64,000 bases of DNA, taken from contig NW_003134346.1 in the NCBI RefSeq assembly GCF_000003605.2, positions 364,553 through 428,552 of the forward strand, written 5' to 3'. The DNA comes from Saccoglossus kowalevskii (lineage: Eukaryota > Hemichordata > Enteropneusta > Harrimaniidae). Below the pieces are notes generated by a model that was not told the DNA's origin, did no database searches, and saw only the letters and a program-made list of their open reading frames with translations. The translations under genes and the position numbers were made by a program. Positions 10,651 through 23,155 of the stretch are shown here, piece by piece (within the stretch, counting starts at the first letter, position 1; each line of letters starts with the position of its first letter).

Positions 10651-12928
10651 GCTCATTTTTTAAGGTGTGTTCAGCTGACTTTAATAGCGCGGTGTTGAAT
10701 TAGCCGACATCGAATTCCTGTATAGCGACATTTTCAATCCGAGAGAAATAGACCATTGAAAACACTAGACAAAAAGGGAATTCGTGGCTAAATCAATATG
10801 TGAAATGCGTATGACCATCTTGGCATATAACCGATAACCGATGCCAGTTGCTTCGAAAAATGTGAGGATATCTTTTACCACACGTGACGTCATGATACAC
10901 TTAAGACGTAAATGGCTGCCAAGATCTCGTTCGGAGGAAGAGTTTCACGTGACTTATTCTCTCACGATGATCGTGTCTACTGTTCCACGGATTCATGTAC
11001 CAAAGTTATGTGAACGAATCGAACACTATTTGAGAGAGAGAGAGCGGTATAACTCGAATAACTAATGACGCTGATATCACAGCGTATCAAAAGTATTCAC
11101 AGTACTAGTAATATAGTAATACAAATGATATAGCAACGTTACTTACAACTACTCGTTCAAGGGCATGTTTAGAACTATTGAAAGTATTGTTTCGGGTACC
11201 GAATATATTTTTCATTCCTTTTTTCTCGAAATTGTCGTTCAGTTCTATTAATTTTCACAATTCAATGGACAATCAATGTCAATCACGAACGCAGGTGGAT
11301 TCTGAATTTTCAAAGAGAGCACTGTCTCGATGGTAACCTCCACAGTTTCACGCCCACCTAGCCCATTAGTCGAGTATTTTGGTTTTTGAAACCGAAACGA
11401 GATTTTCTAATGGATTGTCTTTAGCTACAAAGGAGCGTTTTATGAAGGTTAGCTGAATGTACTATTGAGTAGAAAAATGTGTTTGTACGGTGTGTGTTTG
11501 TCAGTCAGTTGTTTATCGCTTCGATCGCATAATGCCGAGCACCATACGGTTGAAACGGTATAACTGACAAATCTAGTAACATTGGGCCGACGTTTGCAGG
11601 TAACTGCCACACGGTTTCAAACAAAATATGTCGTTATCCCTCCATATCCAGATATGAGTTTGATTATCGGTTTTATTATTTTCTAATTTAATGGTAACGA
11701 GCGGTGGTCATCTTGTTCGGTATGTGCTCCACAAACGCGTGCAAAATACACATTTTGTTTTCACAAAATTAGAAAGCGCGTCGAATAACGAGCTCCGACC
11801 TTTGAACCAACGGCATTCTGAATTCGGTATATATGCCACTGAAAATGTGTCAAGTATTTAAACTTCATTAACCGAGTGACAATTATGTGTTGCCTGTACT
11901 CTGGAAACGCAAACTGTGGAATAGATAAATACAAACTGCGTGACTGTATGGAAAGCCACGCTTGATTGGGGTTCGTTTAGATCATATGTCCACAAATACT
12001 ATGATTACGTAATTGCCTGGAGTTGGTATTGTTGTGTGTGTACACGTGGTTGAATGAGATTTAGTGTACCCAAAGTTCTGTGTGAAGTTTTATTTTTTTT
12101 ATAATTCATGTTTTTATCATAATATATTAATAATATATTAAAATGAGTAAAGTTAACCAATGCAACTAGACATTCGACAGTTCATTTTTATCACTAAGGT
12201 GCACTTGATTTTGACAATGTGATTGACAACGCAAATGGCAGAAAATTACTTCCGAATGTACCATAGTGGTTTTAGTAAGGATAATTGTGTTTTGTGCGTC
12301 AACTCATTTCTGTTGCAATATGAAATCCGTTTTATTTGTATACGCATATCTACCTTCGTTTCCTTAGTAATACACATTTTATCATTTGTGCAGTATTTAA
12401 ACATAGACTTGACCCAGAGGTCAGCAAAACCTATTAATGACAGGAAAGTGTAGCGTAGAATCCTTTTAGTGTTTTTTTGTATCACAATGCAGTGTTACTG
12501 TTGGCGTGGTGTTAATGGATTAATCCAAAATAAAAGCACGACGAGAAGATGGTTATAATTGTTTTTTCTTCTTGTTTTCAAGTATTGTACACATGTAGTG
12601 GTTATCTCCTATCAGGCTGTTCTATTCGAATTCAAATAACCTCCTTTTAACGTATTTTAAAATGATAAGGTCATTTAAAAATATATGTGATATATTGTCT
12701 TTTAAGTCGGCATGAATGAAGCGTTCCTAAAAAAAAAAAAAAACTTTTCTTACGAAACCAGTACTGTCATATAATCCATTGGTACCAACAAAAGGTACTA
12801 GTCTTGTAGGATATCTTTGGAAAGCTCTTGGTGTGTATTTACGAGGGACACAAACTATTTGCTGAACATATCTAATCAGCAGCTTATCCAATATTATTGT
12901 GATATTATTGGTTGAAGGCACTGGTATG

Positions 12929-12929
<1 letters not shown>
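10651..12929. other. Intergenic, no gene supported
   Basis: No exon with paired splice sites or family similarity found. Frames of 64-79 codons on both strands, including an overlapping pair at 12223-12485, look random. Confidence 0.45.

Positions 12930-13005
<76 letters not shown>
12930..13005. repeat. Compound microsatellite (TC)n(TA)n
   Basis: About 18 TC units are followed directly by about 20 TA units. The 78-codon frame that crosses it (12899-13135) is an artefact of the repeat. Confidence 0.97.
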
Positions 13006-13009
<4 letters not shown>

Positions 13010-14892
13010 GGTCATATTTTTTTTACCAGAGGACCTAAACATTTTAGAATAAAATATAATAAGTGTGGCACCAGCCACAGTTTAACCCGATTTGTGAAAA
13101 CAATTTGTTTTACGTCTTCAAAACTATTTTCTTGACTTTAATCCAGAATGACTTAAAATTATGATTTGCACCTTGGTGTAATCATGCATGAATCAAAATG
13201 TGAATATATATTAATTCAGGCAAATGATATGCATAAAATGACCAAATTGGTCAAAACTTTGTGCATTCTCAAACAATTGATTGCTCTACATTTACATATA
13301 TTTTAGATGCACCTTTCAGTTCTATATAGTTCAATAAGGAAAGTTGTAAATACCATTATATTGAAATAACTATATATTAGTCTAAAAAATGATTAGGCCG
13401 TATATTCCGGTTTATATCTCTACTATAGAATAAAGGTTTTTTATCATAAGATTTCAAATTTAACAAGGCCATTCATTGGCTTGTAAGTAATGATATGTCC
13501 GCCATATTTATAAATTAATTAATATTCATAGGCATGATGATTTAATGAATTATCTTATGTATGAACACTTTAAAAGATATTAATATATTTGATATTACTT
13601 CGTACTTCCCATAAAGAGAACATAACGTAGAGACATCAGTGGTCCGAGTGGATAGCATCAATCAAACATGTAAATATATTCTTAAAATAAGTCAAAATCT
13701 AGATGGTGACCATTAACCGAAGACGAATTTTTTTCGTAGTTTATTCTAAAATGTGAATTGATTTAGTATCTATAAAAATGTGAAAACATATATGGGTATA
13801 ACCGCAAACTAACAGGTGAATTTTGATTAAGCTACTGATCTGACCAGTCCAGGAGAAATTTCTGAAAAATACGCACATAGACCTTTCCAAAGATACTACG
13901 TGCCATTAGCACACGAAGTTTGCGCCAAATATGCAAAAAATGAACTTGGCCCATAGACTAATATGTTTAGGATTACACCTGAGATAAAAAAAAAAAACGC
14001 GTCAAAAATGCTTTGATGTATGTTACTGATGAAACGAAGCTATCAATGACAGAGGGACATACACCAACAAGTGGCGGACGGATGGCCTATTCATCATTGT
14101 GGATGAAGAGGCTAAATATTTATAAACCGAAAATTAAATGATCCGCCAATTATGCAAACGCAATAGCGTGGCTCACAAATGTCGTCACTGGGCATTAATA
14201 AGCGTAGGGACACTACGAGAGAGACAGGATTTTTCTGAGAACGTTAACATAGCCCGAAAAAACTCCCGATGTCCCTTGGTGTTTGCTGCTTTCACACAGG
14301 CTGCTTGTAAGTTGTTTTGAAGTACTAGTCAAGGTCAACATAATTTCCCCCATCAACTTTATGACCAGTAGCACTATTGCTTGTTACTCATTAAAACGAA
14401 AATAGAAGCTAATTTATTTTTCACTGCATTGCTGTTGAATAACCTCATTGCAGTATCCAACGCGGTTGGTGTCCATCGTCTGCACTCTTTGGCCGCATTT
14501 TTTCACGCGCTGAGCAACATCCTATGTTTACGTCGAGTCAGTTATCAACATTTATAATAATATCTCGTAATTTTGACGAAGGCTATAATATTTGGCTTTC
14601 CTCGTTTCATATCCGAGATATTACTAACACAGGTACACGTGTGCACGCGCTTCTTTGTAAAGATACCCGTTTTACGGGATGAGTAGTTGCTATTTTATTA
14701 TGTAAACAATATTAATTGCTTGTTTAATAAACATTATATGTTTAGCACAATCTTGCATGTCCGTTCGCTAATAATCATCGGCACTCTCGCGTTTTTGTTG
14801 TTGGAAATCCGATAATGTGAAATGTTACCGTTCATCCGTCATTCTGGCCAATCAAAGTGTAACATTTAAATGCGTTTGAAATGTACATGCTC

Positions 14893-14898
<6 letters not shown>
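13006..14898. other. AT-rich intergenic DNA
   Basis: Nothing supported. The stretch 13140-13760 is especially A+T rich, with long runs lacking any open frame of note. Confidence 0.45.

Positions 14899-14925
<27 letters not shown>
14899..14925. repeat. (CT)n microsatellite
   Basis: About 13 CT units, uninterrupted. Confidence 0.95.
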
Positions 14926-14929
<4 letters not shown>

Positions 14930-17236
14930 AATCGGTGCCCGGAAAAACCGAAAAAGTCGCACTATATAATCGGTATGTATGTATGTTTCGTGGTAAATAA
15001 AGCAATTCGTCTATCGTAAAAGTCTTGAAAATTCGTCTTTTTAGTAATTAACGTATTTTATTCTGAATTGATAAAAATCGTTCTCATGTAACATGTAAAA
15101 ACAAATCTGATATATGTGAGGTAAATAGATCAGTGCTTCACGTCGGCTGTTTAGTAACCGTACTAATTCTGATTCCAACAGGTGATTCGAATCTTTTTTA
15201 AAAGCAGGTCATTGATAGGTCGCCAAATAACAACGCCGTACAAAGTGTTCCCTGATTGGCTTTCCATCAAACGAGACAGGTGTGTCGGACGTTGAACCCA
15301 AATCAATTTATACGCAATAACATTGGTTCAGTAGGGTCAGTGGATTATAGACTGCAGCTTGGCACGTGGTAGTTAACAGTAACAATCATTTTATTTGTAA
15401 AAGAGCACGTCTAAAACTACATTTATATAGCAGCCTGGAAACAAGACTCAATTTTCGCTTGTTAATAACCACTCCACCATAATAGTCTGAAATCGACAAT
15501 GTCGTGTGCGTGTCATGTCGTATTTCTTTTGGGCGTTCATTGATGTTCATGGGCAAACGACACGCGAAGGTACTCGCATAGGTAAATAACCAGGGTTTCT
15601 TAACTGGAACAAATAATGGTGGGTTTGTTGTTTGAACTATTCATACAAATTTGGTGAAATATTGACTGTCGACAAGTCGCATACACACAAATTCTCGTTC
15701 TCATGCTCGTGCATTGAGCCCAAGCACGTAGTACTGTTCGACCAATGAGAAACAGCGTTTCAGCGCGTGTTATTATAATTCGCGGTAACAGAGCAAGGAA
15801 TCGAACTATTGCAACCAAATAATGGACGAGACGCACTGTAAAAGATTGACAAGAGTTACCACCCAACCTCAAAACCCAACAATATGACCAATCAGAGAAC
15901 AATATGGTCATTCTCATTTCTTTTTTCGACAAATCAATTTCTGCCTAATATTTTTGCTTCGACTTATCCGCTATAAGATACAATAATGCTCTTCGTTTGA
16001 TGAAGCGGTCTGAGATAACACACAAACAATATTTTATTCATAGTCGTAAAAGTGCATTTATTATTACTGATTTTACAAAATATTAAATTTTCATTCCTAA
16101 TGATATAGTTACCATCATTGAAAATACGACCATTTTGAATGACGTCAGCGCATATTGAAATATAAAGTATTTTGTAAATAAAATTCCATTATCCGCAATA
16201 TTTCCTATTGCTCAGTACAAAGTCTACCTTTTCAGATCGTACACTGTCTCCCTTGTTTCTCAAAATTACAATACAATCGTCACGTGTAGGACAGATACGT
16301 AATTTAACTTACCCCGCAACTCAATATTCCATCTATGTAGAAAAGTAATATTACATACCCTAACAAAATTACTATTTTATCTGATTTATCTTTGTTTCGA
16401 CAATGTTATAGCGTCTCATTATAATTAAGAACCAGAGAAACAAAGTCGGCCCAACAACCCAAATATCATGAATCAAATGTACTTGATATAGTGAATAGAT
16501 ATACAGCCTAGTCGTAACTTATTGAAATCTTACCCTGCAAACCATATATGGCTTTAATTTGATTATCAGATTGTCTCATAAAAAGTGTTGTAAATTACTT
16601 ATGAATTACTACGTAATACTATAACGTACGATGCCCATTATTGTAGCGCCGCGTTCTTATTGGTCGATCACTACCACAGGCAGCCATGTTATCATACAAT
16701 AACTGGGCATAAAGGGTGACTCAGCAATAATCAATGATTCACACTATGATATATTTCGTTTTAAATAAAAACAAATCCAAGAAATCCTGGTTATTTAAAC
16801 CTGGAAAATTACCTATCAACATGTTTATTTAAGTCATTTGCTCGTGAATGTACGTAACTTAGATATTGTTTCCGGCGTGTTTAACACACTCGATTTGTTT
16901 AATAATGGACTCGACTCCGTCTCGACCATTATTGTAGCTATTAAGCTATCACGCGATAATGGACAGAACATCCCCCAAAATAATTTACAAAATAATAACC
17001 TGTGCATGTCGCATCCCTCACGTAATATATGTCTGTCTGTGACATTTTGTGTTGGATGTTATCCCGTAATGTATTTTTCAACCATAATAAAATAGGGAAT
17101 TTTCAATATGTTGTATGGATTTGGGTTGCTATGCCATATGGCCATCGCTAGGATAGCGCCCTCGTTCGGTGTACCAGAATGTGACCATGAGAACGCAATG
17201 ATACATACACACATGGCACAAATTATGTGATTGAAT
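14926..17236. other. Intergenic, no gene supported
   Basis: No exon recognised. At 15858-15905 a segment containing ACCAATCAGAGA loosely resembles the dispersed repeat at 25478-25602 and 39230-39352, but too weakly to call a copy. Confidence 0.4.
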
Positions 17237-17395
17237 TGTAATTTTGACAGGAAAAAGTGATATAAAAAATTGTAAATTGCATTTATCCACACATCTGAAA
17301 GCATTACGTTTTTGCCTGGACTTCCGCTGTAATTTGCATAATACTGTAAGTAAATGTTGCGCAGGCTGAAACGGATTCCCCACATAGGGTCTGTT
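17237..17395 (+). repeat. Dispersed repeat, copy 1 (relative at 47288-47450)
   Basis: Core shared with the later copy in the same orientation: AAGTGA..., AAATT.C, then CATCTGAAAGCATTACGTTT against CATCTGAGAGCATTACGTTG, then CTTCCGCT. Outside ~17255-17330 similarity falls off quickly. The element type is unknown; no ends or coding potential seen. Confidence 0.6.
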
Positions 17396-17421
17396 CTCAA
17401 CATTCAAATATTTTTTTTCTC

Positions 17422-17423
17422 AT

Positions 17424-17478
<55 letters not shown>

Positions 17479-17484
17479 TTCATT
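17422..17484. repeat. (ATTT)n microsatellite
   Basis: About 15 uninterrupted tetranucleotide units. Confidence 0.97.
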
Positions 17485-17975
17485 TTGATCGACTAAATTA
17501 AAAAGAAAACGTGAAATACCAAGGACTTACGCCACTTTTCAAGCATTACATAATCTGTCAGTACCTTCAAGTTGATCCCTGTCGGGTGTGTTGACTTGCT
17601 TACTCAGGGTGAATAAGAAATGAGCCACACTCGGGAGCAATTATAACGTTTGTATTTTCACATGAGTCAAGGTAATTTGAAATTGAAAAAAAATTGCAAT
17701 CATACACCGTGTGCTGCTACGAGCGCATAACCTGGAAAATGTCACCGGAAGTCGAGACGCATACTTCCCGTTACACTGAAACACATACGCTGATGTCATG
17801 GAAACAACGTCCTCGGGTCATATATGCGCGGTTCGTTATTGAACACATTCTTAGTGGAGATCTGTGAAAGTCTGCGATTTTAAAAATAAATAAACAACTA
17901 CAACGTCATGGTAAACAACGTAAACAATTACAACGCATGTAATTATACATGATATGTTTACACTATATTGTCTCG

Positions 17976-18168
17976 CTTTAAAGTGGCCGATCTAAAAAGT
18001 CTGGATGGCTATTTACCAGTATATAATCGATCATACGCTGTAAATCCACTCTATGTCGTAGACAGAACGAGCTTACCGATAATGATAACGGGATTGCCGC
18101 AAATGATGAATAAAAGGTCGTATAAGGTCAGAACTATATCTCAAGACGAACTCCCTAAGTTCCAATAA
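17976..18168 (+). CDS. Possible orphan terminal exon, product unknown
   Basis: After a pyrimidine-rich tract ending TTTAAAG there is an open frame of ~64 codons ending at 18168. The residue mix is protein-like: rich in K, L, V, D, P and Y, with no Cys, His or Trp. That contrasts with the Cys/His/Ser-rich chance frames around it. It contains DLKSLDGYLPVYNRSYAV and ends in ELPKFQ. The stop codon lies inside an AATAAA hexamer, so transcript 3' processing close by is possible. I recognise no family. A frame of this length is easily met by chance in AT-rich DNA, so this is only a candidate. No partner exon was found. Confidence 0.2.
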
Positions 18169-19318
18169 AACCGCCCATATTTTTCAGAAGTGTATTATGT
18201 AACTTCAGCTACAGAATCGACAATGTGCGCGGTAGAACACATTAATATTGATACGATATTGTTCAAATTAGCATGATTAACGTGAATTCTGAAACGTAAT
18301 TTATTTTCACGAATAAATATAATGTTAGCTCCAGTCATAGACCCTCAAACATACCATCGTATATTCTCCCCTTGGTTATATTGGGGTTAACGTTCCCAGA
18401 CAAACTTGGTTTTAATTTCTCTGCCCGTAGCTATTCATTGTTGATTGTTCAGACGAGTCGCAACCAGCAGTTCAGTGTATGCACCAGGGAATTAAGTTAT
18501 GTAAGGCATTATCTGATTATCCCCCCAGGGGAGGCGATGTCTTGAGATGTTGCACGTCATGTCGCGCGGGAGGTGTTCTAATCTAAAATTATAATGCGGA
18601 TATCTAGCGCGGTGAGTACGTGTTTAGAAGCTAAAGTCTAGAAACACCTAAGACGTGTTGTCGAGCGAGGAAAGATGCCGTGTCCCATTGGAATAAGAGA
18701 GATCTATAGATTACATCGGCCTACTTCGAGATTGAGACGCCCTCCGGTGTTAAATAGGACCCTTGATCGGCTGATCACGTTTTTTCTGTCACCGGAAATC
18801 ACGTGGTGGTAAGCCTTATAAGATGAATGCGTAACTTTTCAACATTTGACTTTCGTAATTGTTTGTGAGGTGGTCATGTGATTACAAACAAATGCTAAAA
18901 GTTGAGAGTTTGACCACCTATCTGCACTGCGCTCGCAATCACAGTCCTCTTGAGGGACTGTGTCGTAATCGACGAATGATATTACATGGCTGTGCCGCGG
19001 AACACGTGGTCAGAGGAAAAGTACAACTATTCAGTCATTTAAACATTGCTTCATCTGACGGGAGCCGTCTCATACCATTCACAACATTAAGCAAAAAAAA
19101 AAAAAAAAAAAAAAAGATTTTTATGGAAAGTTCATTTTTTCCCCAAATGTTTTAGAGAAATTCGTTTCCCCGTTTTGGCTGAAGCCATTCCCGGTCTTGG
19201 GTTACGTTGTATGAGCTATATTTAAGTAACGTTTTAACTGTGATCGTCATTGTTTAACGCTGTTTAGCTGTTATGCGCATTCCGATTGCAGCAAAAATTA
19301 TATATATATATATACGTG
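18169..19318. other. Intergenic, with a poly-A run
   Basis: Contains a 23-base A run at 19093-19115 and an AT microsatellite running into the gap. A CpG-richer stretch at 18540-18680 has a donor-like GCG|GTGAGT at about 18608, but no good coding frame leads into it. Confidence 0.45.
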
Positions 19319-19368
19319 NNNNNNNNNNNNNNNNNNNNNNNNNNNNNNNNNNNNNNNNNNNNNNNNNN
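19319..19368. other. Assembly gap, 50 N
   Basis: Flanked on both sides by TA/CG dinucleotide repeat, so the break is probably an unresolved microsatellite. Open frames spanning it are meaningless. Confidence 0.99.
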
Positions 19369-22300
19369 TATATATATACACGCACGCACGTATATGTATC
19401 GATTGCGTTTTCTGACACAGGCTGGCGCTCTACTCGTACGCAGACACTGTTGTATATAATCAAAGTCCCTCTATCAGAAGGACTGTGATATAATAAGGTT
19501 TAATAAGTTGTTCGTCAGTTGTACAAGCATCAACCACTTAAAATATTGTATATACGAGGTCACCGAGTACTTCATAGAACATTCAAATAGAGATATCCAT
19601 AGGCACTCAACTCAATTTCACTGCAGTATATATGCTTTGGGCTTGTTTTATGTATAGGGTTGTACCATTCAAAATCCTTGAACTGATGTGTAGACGATTT
19701 GGCAAGAAAACACAGTGGACTTGCATGCCACATTGTTCCACGCAACATTTACCTCGTATTCAATCTTCCAACCGCTCCGCTTGATTTAAAAAAAAAAAAA
19801 ATTATCAACATTCTGCTATCTGATGTCACGTAGATATCAAAACATGAATGACGTCATGCCATTCCAACTGTAATTTGTTTGAAAACCCCCTAACGTTGTA
19901 CAAAGAATATTAAATATGAGGCACCTTAGAGTAAAAAATGTATATGTGTATCTGAAGGAACAACATCAAAATATGCATTTCTCGTGCAGTGATAATATAA
20001 GGACACGAAGCTTTCAATAAAATCATAATTCATATGATGTCATAACGAAGTACACCATTTTTGTGTTTAGATTATTATAATCAATGTTTAACTGTGCATG
20101 TATGCATGATATACATATTTCACATCGTGTTTACTTATTTTCATATTGTGAGTCTATTGCGTAGTCACAAAATAACTTAAAACCGTTTAACGCTTAAAAT
20201 ACTAAGATACTTTCTTTCTTGTAATTGCTTTTAATTAGTTACATATTATAGCATAGGGAAGCCCATCATGACTGCCAACATCATTTCTAGTTATATTCTG
20301 TTCAGCGTGATACTTGTGCGCTACGGTGGCCTCGAATTTGTTTCAATCAGTTATTTGACTAGTTTCAATTCAATTTAGGTACACTCCGGTCACGATGTGT
20401 TTCTTTGCCATACTTCACATTGCGCATAGCAAAACTCATTTAGACATATAATTACCCCCATTTTCACGTTACTACGTAGATTCTGAACGTCATTGCCATA
20501 GTAACGCATACTCAATAGTTGCACAGTTAGTAGTTATAGGAAAGGTCTTGAAAACGTCATGTCAACATGGTTCTTAGGTCGTGTCCTCGTTCCAGGCTCT
20601 ATTTCACGTGTTGCCATGACTAAGTACTCAAAAATGCAATGTTTCCTCGACATCGGGTCAAAGCAATATAGTTCACTGACATCGCACGTGGCTAAACCAC
20701 AAATACACCATATTAAATATATTACACGGTCTTGCAAGGTCCTGTAAACCTGGGGCGAGGACGGGACTAATCACGTGCACGGCCCGGGCTCCTCATAAGT
20801 TAAGGACTTTGACTCGAAATAATTGGAGTTGGCGGGAGGTCTGACACAGAATAAATATTTCCATAGTGTCAAGTGTACGTACAGCAACCTTCGTCATATC
20901 ATTCCAACATTTAAGGCCAATGTCAACGGGCCATGAATGTAGTCGATTATTCTGGTTAATATACAAACATCACCTTGTTATTGTTACCTGATTTGATGTT
21001 GTAGGGATATGTACTAGGTTTAGATTTTGTTAGTTTAAGAGGTAAACAATTTACTGTCCACAAAGTCACTGTGTTTTCATTTTTGACGTATATAGGTGCA
21101 AATGAAACAAGTGAAAATAGAACCCAGCTATTATAACAACTAAATCTTATTCGGTTTTGGTCGAAAAATTAGAGAAACATAAAAAAACGCAAAAAATGGG
21201 AACAATTTGTGTCACTGATTTAATTATTTGAACATCTCGCGACGATTACATTTTTTAATCCTAATTAAGCCTTGAGCAATATATTTTGTGAAGTATCGAG
21301 ACCGCCCATTGGTTAATACTTTCAAGTTGATAGTCTTCCGTTTAGAAGCATAAACAATATGTTTGACAGATAACATAATTGAAGGCACCCTAGGTGGTAC
21401 CATTTGCGTCCTCGTTCGCACGATTATGTTGAAATCGGTTTATTCTGTCAATTTACCAATATTTGAAATTTCACGTTCAATGCTGTTCCTGGCACGAATC
21501 TGAGAGAAATACGCTACAATGCGATAGCCTTGAAGTCAGTTAAACTGTCCTTCTGATTCCAAACGAAGCACATTGCCGTAGTCAGAGTTGCTAGTGTTAC
21601 AAATTTATATGTTATCGTGGCACGGCCATGTACACTTACTTATATGCCCTGAATAAAAAAAATGGTATATTTTTCAGTGTTTTGTCAGTTAGTTAGTTAA
21701 ATAGAAGAAAACTAACACAAACACAATTATGTATGCCCCATCATTACTGGCGTGATTTGCTAATACCAATTGAAAGGCGTTCGTCAAATCTGCTGATGTC
21801 GCTTAAAGTGTCGAGTACTCTCTTGAAGACCTAGTTCATGTGAAATTGCTATGAAAGTTCTTATATATTACAGCTATATTGTTCTTATTCCAAAAACGCT
21901 TATTCCCAAAGTGTAATTTCCACGCATTCGTACTCTTCTAAGGCTCCACGTTCACGCGAGTTTTTTTTTTTCACAAATGAGAGATCTGTAATGCATTTAG
22001 TATGATTATATGATCACACACACGATAAAATTATCCGAACCAATGGGAATGTCGTCTGCATTCATCACATCGCAATGTATGCTGGGTAAAAAAATATAAT
22101 AATAGGAAAACCAACAACATATCTTTCGCTTCGTAGACCGTATGTAATTTGCTTACGTAATTGACATGTGTGCGTTAAAAATACTGTAAATCCCAATAAA
22201 GGAAATTTATCTTTCTAATTTTTAAAAGCAGAACTGGAAATTTGTTTGACAGGCTTGTCATGTCGGGTAATGTGAACATTTTGCCCCCAGGCATAAGTTT

Positions 22301-22779
22301 GTCATCAATGTCATTGGTTATATATCTGCAACGGGTTAACAGTGCCATCGTATCCAGCATGGTCACCTGCATTAATAATGCATGGCATTCTAATTATCAG
22401 TCGTTATCTTACCGAGTTCGCCTAATTAATGCAATTACAATATCGATTTCGTATAATAACATTTCTCGTCGTGACGATATTGCGTTTGGTATGTGTGGGT
22501 ATTTATTTGTATAAATAAAATATTAATATCTTGTCTTTGATTTAGTTTTGTCATTGTGCGATTTAGAACTGTGCATTCCAGTGGGATTATATAGCGAACC
22601 AAATCCAGTAGATAATTGAAGAGATAGAGTTTCTTGACTCCAGCGCGTCCGTTTATACACGGTTTCCCGACGATATGGAGCTTCCATGTGATTTGCATAA
22701 ATGTTGGTTCAAATTGGTTCTCACCAGCAAGTGATGTGCATATTGTTCGTTGTTTCTCACCCGTTCACGATTAAAGAAC
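19369..22779. other. Intergenic, no gene supported
   Basis: No exon recognised on either strand. X-box-like near matches occur at ~20496 and ~20606, each failing one or more consensus positions. Confidence 0.45.
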
Positions 22780-22983
22780 GGTCGATGCAGTAACGCGCAG
22801 GCGCCATACTGACCCCGTTTCACGCTCTCTGCTTTGACGGGTGAGTGGGCTACTGGAGTTCATAAACACGACTCATCACGTTAGGGAAAGTGTGGAATTG
22901 CTCGTTGACTGCGATACGTCGTCGGGGATGTACGAAAGGCGCACATGTCGGACTCCTACAGGGAGGGTACGGAGCGGGAAACA
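22780..22983 (+). promoter_or_regulatory. Promoter and 5' UTR region of the Fn14-like receptor gene
   Basis: The stretch is clearly richer in GC and CpG than the DNA on either side and leads directly into the coding exon at 22984. No canonical TATA box is placed convincingly. An in-frame upstream ATG at 22945 would add 13 residues rich in charged and polar side chains before the signal peptide. The ATG at 22984 (ACAATGA context) gives a conventional signal peptide and is preferred. Confidence 0.45.
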
Positions 22984-23155
22984 ATGAAAGAGGAGACGCT
23001 CGTCTTTGCCTACTACGTGGTGATTGTGCTCGCTTCTACCGCCACCGAAGCATGCTTAGTTGGGGAAGTATTCGACCCAAACCTGAAGAAGTGTATCAGC
23101 TGCGAAATATGTCGTGAATTCCCGTATTCACCATTTTGTGACGAATGCAACGTTG
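22984..23155 (+). CDS. Fn14 (TNFRSF12A)-like TNF receptor, first coding exon: signal peptide and single CRD
   Basis: The exon encodes 57 residues and ends with one base of the next codon (phase 1) at a strong donor, TTG|GTAAGT. Residues ~5-20 (LVFAYYVVIVLASTAT) form a signal-peptide core, with likely cleavage just before the first Cys. The six cysteines follow C-x12-C-x2-C-x2-C-x8-C-x2-C, identical in spacing to vertebrate Fn14, the TWEAK receptor. Further shared residues include P and S in the x8 loop and F before the fifth Cys. BCMA and TACI domains have a different spacing after the third Cys. Fn14 is a small type I membrane receptor that recruits TRAF proteins. The transmembrane and TRAF-binding exons should lie downstream on the plus strand but could not be identified. 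Another single-CRD TNFR is the main alternative. Confidence 0.72.

Noticed and set aside
14024-14043. Hammerhead-like CTGATGA...GAA string
   Set aside because: No stem separates the two core segments and no flanking helices can be drawn.
15858-15910. Third copy of the repeat at 25478 and 39230
   Set aside because: Only the ACCAATCAGAGA block aligns well; the rest is not better than chance.
19254-19488. Open frames across the small gap
   Set aside because: Same artefact, plus flanking dinucleotide repeats.
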